A stretch of DNA of 39,911 nt from a virus: IMG/VR virus record IMGVR_UViG_3300013230_000001, positions 1-39,911 of that record. The stretch is one strand, 5' to 3'. Position 1 is the stretch's first letter; each line of letters begins with the position of its first letter. The notes under the pieces were generated by a model. The model saw only the letters and a list, made by a program, of their open reading frames with translations. It ran no database searches and had not been told where the DNA came from. The translations under genes were made by a program, and so were the position numbers. Positions 13,441-21,400 of this stretch are shown piece by piece.

Positions 13441-14030
13441 TTTCTAATACCTAGCATGGGTCTCTTATCGTATATATGTGCTTTGTTGGGTCCGTCTTTT
13501 CTTACATAATGTAGAAACATTTGTAGATACCATTTATGGTCTTCAAACTTTTCGCGCCAGTGCCAAATGTCACATCCTTTGTAGATGACAATATCACTAG
13601 ACTCCAACAATACAGATGAAGCATCGGTGCCATCTTTATTCTTACTGAAGAATAGTGGACTTATATCACTACCTTTCGGTCTGGCGATTGCTAGACTAGC
13701 AGAGATTTCACATGCTTCTCTATCTCTATGCCTTACTAACTCATCGCCGCGGCCATACAATCTAGTATATGCATATGTAGGGACTACATCTTCACCGACG
13801 TAAGATGAAATTGCTTTTGTGCTTTTATCTAAGATAGTCTCTGATAATGGGTCAGCGTAGAATGAATGAGAGAATGGTGCTTGAAAATCTTGTTTTTCTG
13901 TAGCAGAATAATTTGCATGTCCTGCTTTAACTCGCAGAAACAAATAGTGTCTTAATAAAGACATAGTTGTATCATCAATGAAGTTAGGGACATGCAAATA
14001 TCCTTGCTTATTGAATAACTCACTCGTCAT
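13437..14030 (-). CDS. 2OG-Fe(II) oxygenase
   Basis: A 197-residue protein. H101-x-D103 in LVRHRDREACEISASLA and distal H157 in GCDIWHWRE match prolyl-4-hydroxylase-like dioxygenases; YTRLYGRGDEL just before the first His is the usual strand. The C-terminal WYLQMFLHYV strand follows. The expected Arg or Lys for 2-oxoglutarate may be K166 in EDHKWYLQ. N-terminal GYLHVPNFID is typical of the family. ATGA-coupled to the membrane peptide gene downstream. Confidence 0.82.
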   Translation of the reverse strand: MTSELFNKQGYLHVPNFIDDTTMSLLRHYLFLRVKAGHANYSATEKQDFQAPFSHSFYADPLSETILDKSTKAISSYVGEDVVPTYAYTRLYGRGDELVRHRDREACEISASLAIARPKGSDISPLFFSKNKDGTDASSVLLESSDIVIYKGCDIWHWREKFEDHKWYLQMFLHYVRKDGPNKAHIYDKRPMLGIRK

Positions 14031-14238
14031 TAGGATTTACCAATGTAAAACACACTGAGTTAAACTTACCCATCATACCTTTGAGAGATACTTTGGTGTG
14101 TTGTGAATGGACTTCAACATCAGTCACAGTATATATTCGACCAACAATGCATGGTGGGAAGTCATTATTTCCCCATCGTTGCTGCTCAATAGTGCAACCA
14201 AGGAATCTAACTCTATCGTTGGGTTGAAGGGTATTCAT
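14020..14238 (-). CDS. Small beta-barrel-like hypothetical protein
   Basis: A 72-residue protein. NDRVRFLGC, VGRIYTVTDVEVH, TKVSLKGM and SVCFTLVN are evenly spaced strands, as in SH3-like or KOW-like barrels (the DRV-x-F...G-x-x-Y-x-V pattern). Overlaps the downstream oxygenase gene by 11 bases. Function unknown. Confidence 0.65.
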   Translation of the reverse strand: MNTLQPNDRVRFLGCTIEQQRWGNNDFPPCIVGRIYTVTDVEVHSQHTKVSLKGMMGKFNSVCFTLVNPNDE

Positions 14239-14408
14239 TCAAATGACCACGCATCTAGTCCTTCATCCTTTGCACCATATGCATATGGATATAAATTATC
14301 TAGAATTTCAGTAAGCTCATTGTATCTGTCCTCATCAAACATTTCAAGCAAACCTTTCTGCTCACGTCTCACGATTGTGAAGACTTGCTGCCATTGTCTC
14401 TGTGTCAT
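14235..14408 (-). CDS. Small hypothetical protein
   Basis: A 57-residue ORF from ATG 14408 (MTQRQWQQVFTIVRREQ at the start) ending DEGLDAWSFE. The helical, charged sequence looks real along its length, although the start lies inside the upstream gene by 47 bases. A shorter start at 14342 (MFDEDRY) would avoid the overlap. Stop overlaps the downstream ATG as ATGA. Unrecognised. Confidence 0.55.
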   Translation of the reverse strand: MTQRQWQQVFTIVRREQKGLLEMFDEDRYNELTEILDNLYPYAYGAKDEGLDAWSFE

Positions 14409-14565
14409 TTTCATAGTCTGGTTCGTTATACTTTAGGTATTCCCAGAAAGTCATTTTTAATTCTTTCTGTGTCATGCCACAGTGTGCAGCTGCAGCGGGT
14501 AGATTCATTGTAGCACGAAATAATGCTTCGTGTGCCTCTTTTACATTTTCAGGCGTAGTTTTCAC
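14362..14565 (-). CDS. Small protein with helix-turn-helix-like segment
   Basis: A 67-residue protein starting at GTG 14565, which is preceded by GGAGAG; no in-frame ATG is available upstream. The stretch NLPAAAAHCGMTQKELKMTF has the spacing of a helix-turn-helix of the type that uses A-x-x-x-G in the turn (A..HCGMT). If correct it may bind DNA, but it lacks any further regulator domain. Confidence in function is low. Confidence 0.5.
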   Translation of the reverse strand: MKTTPENVKEAHEALFRATMNLPAAAAHCGMTQKELKMTFWEYLKYNEPDYENDTETMAASLHNRET

Positions 14566-14752
14566 TCTCTCCGACAAGCTCAATATCCTCAATACAGTCT
14601 ACAGTTACTTCGTGTGGTCCGATTCGATACCAGTGATTGTCTGCACCAGTAACATCTGGGCGGACTCCCAGATACTCTAACTCATTACAATTATTCTCAC
14701 GCAACCATGCTTGTAAACGATGGTGCATGAGGTCTGCTCTACTAATCATCAT
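14549..14752 (-). CDS. Small hypothetical protein
   Basis: A 67-residue protein from ATG 14752 (MMISRADLMHHRLQAWLREN). C-terminal beta segments (HWYRIGPHEVTVDCIEDIELVG). The longer frame to 14821 lies inside the upstream gene and has no ATG at its end. Start overlaps the upstream stop by 11 bases. Unrecognised. Confidence 0.55.
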   Translation of the reverse strand: MMISRADLMHHRLQAWLRENNCNELEYLGVRPDVTGADNHWYRIGPHEVTVDCIEDIELVGESENYA

Positions 14753-14945
14753 CCATCTCTGCAATTTTTTCGTCAAGTGTATCAAGAATACTATCCATAG
14801 ACCCGATACTTTCAATATCACTAATCAACTTAGCAATCTGTGTGCAAACAAGTGGACGCTCTTGCCTAGCAGCAAATGCCAGAGCATTGCGTAAGTTTGC
14901 TTCTGCCTCTGTGAGAGACTCTTCTACTGATTTAGATAGTGCCAT
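14742..14945 (-). CDS. Small helical hypothetical protein
   Basis: A 67-residue acidic all-helical protein (MALSKSVEESLTEAEANLRNALAFAARQE at its N-terminus, DEKIAEMDDD at its end). No family recognised. Overlaps the upstream oxygenase gene by 14 bases. Confidence 0.6.
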   Translation of the reverse strand: MALSKSVEESLTEAEANLRNALAFAARQERPLVCTQIAKLISDIESIGSMDSILDTLDEKIAEMDDD

Positions 14946-15384
14946 AGTTAAAAAGTGTTACTGTTAATCGTGAATCTTCTTTAGTTGACCCAAAGAAATT
15001 ATGTGGCGCATGTAATATGTCAGGCGAATACATTATAAAACGATTGTAAACATTGTCAATGTGATGTATTTTACCGTTGATAACAAACGATGTGCCAGTA
15101 TTTGGTGGTGGGTTAGGCGTCAAGTATATCACACCTGCTGCCAAAACGGTAGCATCACCTAGAGAATTGTCAACATGATACTTGTTTTGATTATATAGAC
15201 CACCACGAATAGTCTGAGCAAACAAAGGACCCCAATGAAAACAATAACAAGTATCATTTAATATGTGATTGTGTGACCTATATCCAACCCAATTTTCTTG
15301 TGGCAATGGACTATATGCAACATGCGATAGAGCATGTTGTCTTACCATGTCTGGCTCATCAAAGAAGTTGTCAATTATTTTCAA
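14932..15384 (-). CDS. 2OG-Fe(II) oxygenase-like protein, tandem paralogue B
   Basis: A 150-residue protein. H70-x-D72 (NKYHVDNS), distal H125 (ILHAPHNFFG) and R139 (DSRLTVTLF) form the dioxygenase core; TPNPPPNTGTSF lies between. It aligns over its whole length with the gene just upstream (QHA-x(n)-GYRS versus GFRS, NP-x(n)-GTSFV, DNV(Y/F)NR-x-IM, ILH-x-P-x-(N/D)FFG). The start is TTG at 15384, overlapping the stop as TTGA; alignment of the N-terminal KIIDNFFDEPDMVRQHA with the paralogue shows that translation must begin near here. The group looks like DUF6445-type proteins. Confidence 0.75.
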   Translation of the reverse strand: MKIIDNFFDEPDMVRQHALSHVAYSPLPQENWVGYRSHNHILNDTCYCFHWGPLFAQTIRGGLYNQNKYHVDNSLGDATVLAAGVIYLTPNPPPNTGTSFVINGKIHHIDNVYNRFIMYSPDILHAPHNFFGSTKEDSRLTVTLFNYGTI

Positions 15385-15923
15385 AACAATGAAATAACCT
15401 TTTCTGAAAAGAAAACAAAATTTAGTCTTGCATTAGTAATATCATCACCAAAGAAGTCTTGTGGTCCATGTAGAATTTTAGAATCAAACATAATCAAACG
15501 ATTGAATACATTATCAACCTTATGCTCTATATCATCTTTAACAAATGATGTGCCTGAATATTCAGTTGGATTTGGTGCTATAAAGTATAGACCAGCAAAG
15601 TTTGATTTGTAGTCACGATGAAATCGCAAAGACTCCCAAACTTCAGGACCAGCAAATTGTTGCGACACTAATGGACAATAATGAAAATAAGCATCAAACT
15701 TAAACTTGCTACCATGATAAAACTGATTGTCTAAATCTTTGACAATACGTCTACACAACTCACCAACCACATTATCATCTTTATCAGTATACATCTTGGA
15801 CCTAAATCCCAACCACCAGTCATTTATTGTTGGTGGATAGTATGTATCATGAATCGCATGTTGTCTGATAGCATCCACATCAGGCGAATAGTCATCAAAT
15901 ATTTTTAATCTGAAGCTCGCCAT
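15381..15923 (-). CDS. 2OG-Fe(II) oxygenase-like protein, tandem paralogue A
   Basis: A 180-residue protein. H102-x-D104 (RFHRDYK), distal H152 (ILHGPQDFFG) and R166 (NARLNFVFF). Paralogue of the downstream gene but 30 residues longer, with an insert around 50-75 (GELCRRIVKDLDNQFY). It is the first gene behind a sigma70-type promoter (15947-15975), so it probably opens an early accessory operon. Substrate unknown. Confidence 0.78.
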   Translation of the reverse strand: MASFRLKIFDDYSPDVDAIRQHAIHDTYYPPTINDWWLGFRSKMYTDKDDNVVGELCRRIVKDLDNQFYHGSKFKFDAYFHYCPLVSQQFAGPEVWESLRFHRDYKSNFAGLYFIAPNPTEYSGTSFVKDDIEHKVDNVFNRLIMFDSKILHGPQDFFGDDITNARLNFVFFSEKVISLF

Positions 15924-15946
15924 ATGTCACTGGTTACTACCTTGTC

Positions 15947-15975
15947 AGTATATAGCATGTGCTGAGATTTGTCAA
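15947..15975 (-). promoter_or_regulatory. Sigma70-type early promoter
   Basis: Minus strand: TTGACA (15970-15975), 17 bases, TATACT (15947-15952), 24 bases before the ATG at 15923. The -35 overlaps the TGA stop of the last structural-block gene and sits in a weak hairpin GATTTG/CAAATC (15966-15982). It marks the boundary between late structural genes and early accessory genes. Confidence 0.75.
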
Positions 15976-16922
15976 ACAAATCGTGGATGCTTGTCCCTAT
16001 CGTAGTAATTATACTGTTTGATTGTAAATTTCTTTGGTGATGACCACCTAAACTTCCAGGTCACATTAGATATATCTCTATCAAGTCCTTGCACAAATAG
16101 TGTCTTCATGTATGCAGATTCCTCCTCACCAATAATACCTAGTGATTGCATGGCATCTACACCACCCATTACATCATCATTCACTACATTAATGTCAATA
16201 CCAAAATAATTTTTAGTTGGTATAAATTGAAATCCTACCTCTGTAGTGTAATCAGATGCTCTCTCAAGGCATTCAAATACCTGTGGCATATGGATATAGT
16301 CACCATACACATCTTTCAAGTTACTTGCCACCACATCACCAATAGTGCTCCTATATCCCATCTTCCTTGGAATATTATTTGTATCAAATGCTAAGTAATG
16401 CACACTAAATGTATCTGGATTAGTATCTCTTAAATTTCTTAGAAATACTCTGCTCTTCTCAGACAACTCCATGCTGTCATATACTTGCTCAACAAACTCA
16501 GAATCTTTACCAAGAAGATTTTTTTCTGAGAATGAATAATAATATCCTTCAATAGAATTAGTGTTTTGAATATATGAAATTGCCCATGGCGATGCTAAGT
16601 CAAGCAATCCATCAAAATAATAATATGCTTTTTTGATTGATTGTATCTGTGTGGCAATTTTCTCATCTGCCAAAATACCCAACCATGCATAAGTATATCC
16701 TCTAATGTTAGAGAGATACTGACGCTTGAATACATCATACTCTTTCATCTCTGCTCCACAGAGATTTTTCTTAGACGATGCAATATGAAGAATCACAGAA
16801 TTTCTAATGACATCTTCTAGAGCATTAGATAATTCCTGCGGATTTTCAAATTCTAACTTAACGTTGTGTTTTGCAAATATATTGGTGATATATTGTTTCG
16901 CTTTACCAGAATATAAACTCAT
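15972..16922 (-). CDS. Unrecognised protein of the tail-fibre block
   Basis: A 316-residue protein from ATG 16922; a GTG at 16931 overlapping the upstream stop as GTGA is the alternative. N-terminal half helical (AKQYITNIFAKHN, LSNALEDVIRNSVILH), C-terminal half rich in aromatic strands (TEVGFQFIPTKNYFGIDINVV, NVTWKFRWSSPKKFTIKQYNYY). No signal peptide or transmembrane segment. I do not recognise the family. Position at the end of the fibre block, coupled to two more genes, suggests a virion or fibre-maturation role, by context only. Confidence 0.65.
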   Translation of the reverse strand: MSLYSGKAKQYITNIFAKHNVKLEFENPQELSNALEDVIRNSVILHIASSKKNLCGAEMKEYDVFKRQYLSNIRGYTYAWLGILADEKIATQIQSIKKAYYYFDGLLDLASPWAISYIQNTNSIEGYYYSFSEKNLLGKDSEFVEQVYDSMELSEKSRVFLRNLRDTNPDTFSVHYLAFDTNNIPRKMGYRSTIGDVVASNLKDVYGDYIHMPQVFECLERASDYTTEVGFQFIPTKNYFGIDINVVNDDVMGGVDAMQSLGIIGEEESAYMKTLFVQGLDRDISNVTWKFRWSSPKKFTIKQYNYYDRDKHPRFV

Positions 16923-16927
16923 AAATG

Positions 16928-17281
16928 TCACCCATTTACATTATGCACTCCTTCAGATACATTTATAACCTCAGCATAAATGTAATATCCCATTTCTTCA
17001 TCCAATAACTGTTTCTTCTGAGGAAACCACTCATGGAAAGCATTGTCTGCTGCTGTCTGTGTCCTAGGATAGTAATATGCTTCTCCTTTAGACTTCAAAG
17101 CATTAATAATATCCAGAGGACATTTACCAATATAAAAATCCCAAATGTCTTCCAACTGTGCAGCATCAGTAACTGATTTAGGACCGTCTGCTCTCATATA
17201 CATTACAGGTCCACCAGATTGCTTAGACAACTGATGCAACACAGATTCTGCGTAAAAATATTCTTCGTTATAATTCATCAT
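16928..17281 (-). CDS. Hypothetical protein of the tail-fibre block
   Basis: A 117-residue Tyr-rich soluble protein (NEEYFYAESVLHQLSKQ, IWDFYIGKCPLDIINALKSKG, MGYYIYAEVINVSEG). Unrecognised. ATGA overlap with the chaperone-like gene upstream, and its stop overlaps a possible GTG start downstream, so the three are one translation unit. A small fibre-associated or assembly protein is plausible by position. Confidence 0.6.
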   Translation of the reverse strand: MMNYNEEYFYAESVLHQLSKQSGGPVMYMRADGPKSVTDAAQLEDIWDFYIGKCPLDIINALKSKGEAYYYPRTQTAADNAFHEWFPQKKQLLDEEMGYYIYAEVINVSEGVHNVNG

Positions 17282-18408
17282 TCCTCACCTGTAAGTTCGT
17301 CGATTGTTAAATCTTCGAGTAATCTAGCAGCTTCAAGCGCAGCATCTTGCTCTTTTGCTTTTGCTTGCATGTCTGCTGCAATTTTTTGAATGATATCAGA
17401 CATCGTAAAGTCAGCAGAAAGTTCTTGAAGTTTATTGTTTACATACTCAACTTTATTGTCAACAGACTGTAGATAGTCATTCCAATTGTCTAACTGACCT
17501 TTAGTAGCAGCATCTAAATTTTCTAACTGCTCTTCAGGGACCAAATCAGTAGCACCATGAGGAATTAATTGGTCGATAGCAGATAACTCATCCGTCGTCA
17601 AACCTTCAGGCATTTTCAAAGAAGCAATACCCTTAAGGATTTGGACTTTGAGAGTAATTTCTGTCCATTTTTCAATGATACCACTGATACCAAGACCGTC
17701 AAGATTTTCTTGCACTTTCTCTAACAATGCAGGTGGCAAATCAGCAGCGTTTGAGTATGCACTGCCGACCATGTTAAACATGTCAACAATCTGGTCTTTT
17801 GGTCTAGGACTTACAGGGACCTTTACCGATTGATAATCAGCGTCTATCCATGCTTGTTGTGCAGGCATATCTCTTAACTCTTGACGATATTCACTCCACT
17901 GTTGTTTTTCTTCATCACTAAGTGGGTAATCTGGTAATACAAGATAATCAGTTTCTTTCAACTGCTTTTCTCTCATTTTTAGCAACTGATACTTCATGTA
18001 TGAAACATCAGCAACTTTTTCTATGATAGAATCATAGAAGTTTTCAGTCCTCTGAATCTTAAGATTAGTATAATAATTTGCAACAAATGAGACAAAAGCA
18101 TTCAACTCAGTTTCATTTGCTTCATCAAAGTTATATAATTTTTCTTCGGTTTCCCTAGTGCCGAAATTATATACGTCTTTGATTCTTTGTGCAAGATACG
18201 ACCTATCTTCAAATAATACAAAGTAAATCAATCTATCCTTATCAGAATTCCATAAAGATGGCATTTTTGATAAGAAATCATTAAATTCAGTTTCAGAGAA
18301 ATCTAATCTACTACCATTGTAGTTAATATATCTCTGTACGAGCTCTCCGTAATGCGTTTGCCTCTGTAATCGCACAGTAATTACGCGATCACCAACTGTA
18401 ATTGCCAT
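17278..18408 (-). CDS. Structural protein with tail-assembly-chaperone-like segment
   Basis: A 376-residue protein. Residues 138-195 (MKYQLLKMREKQLKETDYLVLPDYPLS, then W-x2-YRQELRDMP) match the pattern of the Phage_tail_APC domain (TD-x-LP-D-P-L...W-x2-YRQ-LRD) seen in tail-fibre assembly proteins and fibre C-termini. The N-terminus (MAITVGDRVITVRL) is close in style to fibre proteins. A proline-linked region is followed by a long helical C-terminus with DMQAKAKEQDAALEAARLL. It probably assists or caps the adjacent fibres. Preceded by a late-promoter-like CTAAATA. Confidence 0.65.
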   Translation of the reverse strand: MAITVGDRVITVRLQRQTHYGELVQRYINYNGSRLDFSETEFNDFLSKMPSLWNSDKDRLIYFVLFEDRSYLAQRIKDVYNFGTRETEEKLYNFDEANETELNAFVSFVANYYTNLKIQRTENFYDSIIEKVADVSYMKYQLLKMREKQLKETDYLVLPDYPLSDEEKQQWSEYRQELRDMPAQQAWIDADYQSVKVPVSPRPKDQIVDMFNMVGSAYSNAADLPPALLEKVQENLDGLGISGIIEKWTEITLKVQILKGIASLKMPEGLTTDELSAIDQLIPHGATDLVPEEQLENLDAATKGQLDNWNDYLQSVDNKVEYVNNKLQELSADFTMSDIIQKIAADMQAKAKEQDAALEAARLLEDLTIDELTGEE

Positions 18409-18430
18409 CGTGAATTCCTAGGGATAAAAG

Positions 18431-18437
18431 TATTTAG
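18431..18437 (-). promoter_or_regulatory. Late-promoter-like CTAAATA
   Basis: Minus-strand CTAAATA overlapping the TAA stop of the 1614-residue fibre gene, 22 bases before the next ATG. Similar position to the motif at 2821-2827. May be chance. Confidence 0.35.
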
Positions 18438-21400
18438 TATGCTTTAATCATGTATCTTAATCTAAAGTATGCTGCATTAACAGGGATTGCTTCATTGTTT
18501 CTAAGATAGAAACTAGTAGCATTGTCAAACAATTGTTTAGATTGTAAACTCATTCTTGCTGTGGTATCACTAATAAGCATACCACCTTCTTTAACCATAT
18601 CGAAACTGCCATTTAGACCAGATGCGGTATGTGTATGTAATTGACCAGACTGAGATTCTGATAAACCATATGGACCAGTAAGAATCTCACCAGCACCACC
18701 AGTAGTTGGTTTAAACGATCCTGGGAAACTACACTTATTCAAACACTCGTTGTTATCTCTACAGTTTTTATTGACAGCATAGTAACCATCAATAGCACCA
18801 ACAGCGATTGCACTATGAGCGTGGACTGGGTTTGCAGTGAAGACATCACCTGGACCAGGCAATGTATATGTAACTGTGCCTTGGAATTTAGGTTGAATAA
18901 ATCCTTCAACGGATTCCCATCCATTTGTTGCAAATGTGCCAATAGTAAATGTTTCTGCATTAATACTACCATCTGCTGTGCCATCTGGGTCGCCAGTAAT
19001 ACCAGTTGACCCTGGTGGTAACTGAGCAGACTTGATGTAATTATATACACCACCCATAGATCCAGGTAGTAATTTATCACCACCAGATGCGCCATTAGGA
19101 GCATATTCAGGGATAACAGAAACACTACCAGAATTACCACTAACATTACCAGTGCCCATCAATTTCTTACCATATGTAAGTGGCACTCTAAATGTATCTG
19201 AAGCATTATATGTTGGATACGATCCAGTAATATTTCCACCATATGTATTACCCAACATTCTTGCCAATTCAGGGAATTCAGAAGCGAGTAACTCCTGTCC
19301 TCTCATCTCAATGTAACCTTTGAATCTATTCTTAGAATCCAAATCTTTTGCTGCTTTGTAATTGGGATTACTTACCCAAGATGGTTTATTAGAATTAAAA
19401 ATTGACCCACTAGTTACCGCAGAAGATACATCTCCAGAATTAAATGCCTTACCATGGTGTCCAATTCCCCAAGCTCCACGGTCATCAAACGTAGCAGCAG
19501 GGTTATTTACATAACTATCAGGTTTTGGAATACAAATAACTGTACCAATAGATGCTCCACTCTTCTCAGTTTGCTGACTATAATATGTTGGTTTTTGTGC
19601 AGCACTTACAGTGCTAATAGTGACAGTTTTAGTATAATCGGTTGCATTAACAGACTCAACCACTACAGCATTATTTTGTGTATATGCATATTGATTACAA
19701 TCTGTTAATGTAATCTTGCATCTATAAACATTACCATTATATGTCGAATCGATATTTGGAATAATAAGTGAAGATGTTGTTGCTCCACTAATATCAGATC
19801 CTCCCTCTTGCCATTGGAATGATGGTGTGCCTCCAGTCCATGTTGGATTGATATCTATAACCAAAGTCGTGCCAATAGTAACTACTAGGTTATTAGGTGA
19901 TTTTACATATGTCAATCTTCTATTAACTGTAATAGTGCATTGATTAGTGTATACAGGGTTGGGAATACCAGCAGCACTAATTTTACATCTCAATTTAATA
20001 CCATTCTGACTTCTAATGAAAGCATCTGGTGTGTAGAATCTAGTATTATCTTCTGAATTATTGAATCCATCACCAGCAACTTGCCAAGACCCGCCTGGTG
20101 GCAAATACTCCCACTGATATGTAATTTCTCCACTATTAGAAGCGATTGCTTCTGTTTCAAATGTCCCTACTCCAGCAACTCCCTCCAATACTGTCAAACT
20201 AGTTGTGATGTTTTGAAGAATACTAATAGTTAATTCAACAACCGTCAATTCTGCTGCATTAGTAGCTTGCACTATACCACCAAAACTGGTAACTACACAT
20301 CTATAAAAAGCAGCGTCTGATAATGACGCACTAAGTATACTAAAGGTTGCTGATGTTTCACCACTAATGTTATTCCATGTTGCTGCGCCAGGATTATTTA
20401 CGTTAAAATTAGTGCTCTTTTGCCATTGATATGTGACTGCTGCAGCAGATAATGATGTAGCAACTACTGTCCAAGAAACTACAGAATTTTCTTCCACCTC
20501 TTGGTCATTCAAGTTTGTAATAGAAGTAAATAAATCTTCCTTTACAGTTAGTTCTGCTGATGCAGTAGTTACCGATGCTAATTGTTGTGGGATAGAAAGG
20601 ACACATCTATAATACAAGTATACCGCATTTGCAGGGACAGAAGAAATTTGAAGCAACGATGTAGTAGCACCTGAGAAAACTCCACCGTTATTAACATCAA
20701 CAAATGTTTCATTGTCCGTGCTATATTGCCATTGATATGAAATAGCAGCATCGGGTCCACTGGATGGTGTTGCAGTTACAGAGAAAGCAGCACCTTCATT
20801 AGGGAATGCAGAAGCATCGGATGGTTGGTTGGTAATATATACCGTGCGATATACATTTAATGTTGCTTCATTTGAATAAAATTCTGTTAATTCTTTAGAT
20901 GTGTTGGTATCCGTGCCAGCACTGGGAGCACCGTAAATGTCAATAACTTTAGAGCATGATGTGCCGCCTGGTTGTGCTGAGCAAGTTTGGTCAAACTGGA
21001 TAGGACCAGGAGCATCTGCAATGACACCAGTAACAGTATCTAAAGTATTAATCTTAGAAACAAGTTTACCACCTTGAGAGTGACCAAACAAATAGACATC
21101 ATTAACAGTTTTGCTTTCGCCTTGTGCTGCAATGTATGCGTCTAATGAATTTTGCACCCAAGCAACTGCCGCTCTTGCATAAGGTAAGTTATCTCCCATG
21201 AGGAAGTCTGCTTGCTCTACACCAGTTCCAGATATATCTAAGTTTCTTGCTTCAGAGATATGGTCTTGTGGATATGCAACAGAGAAGACAATCTTATCTC
21301 TAACATTGATGTTTGTGACAGAAGTATCTACAAATCTGTCAAGCATATCTGATGCTGAATCTGCAATAGTTGTAGTGCCTCCTTCGGGAAGAGTGCCATG

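Noticed and set aside
15972-16931. Idea that the 316-residue protein is an ABBA-type prenyltransferase
   Set aside because: Length and alternating Tyr-rich strands are loosely similar, but no diagnostic residues could be identified.
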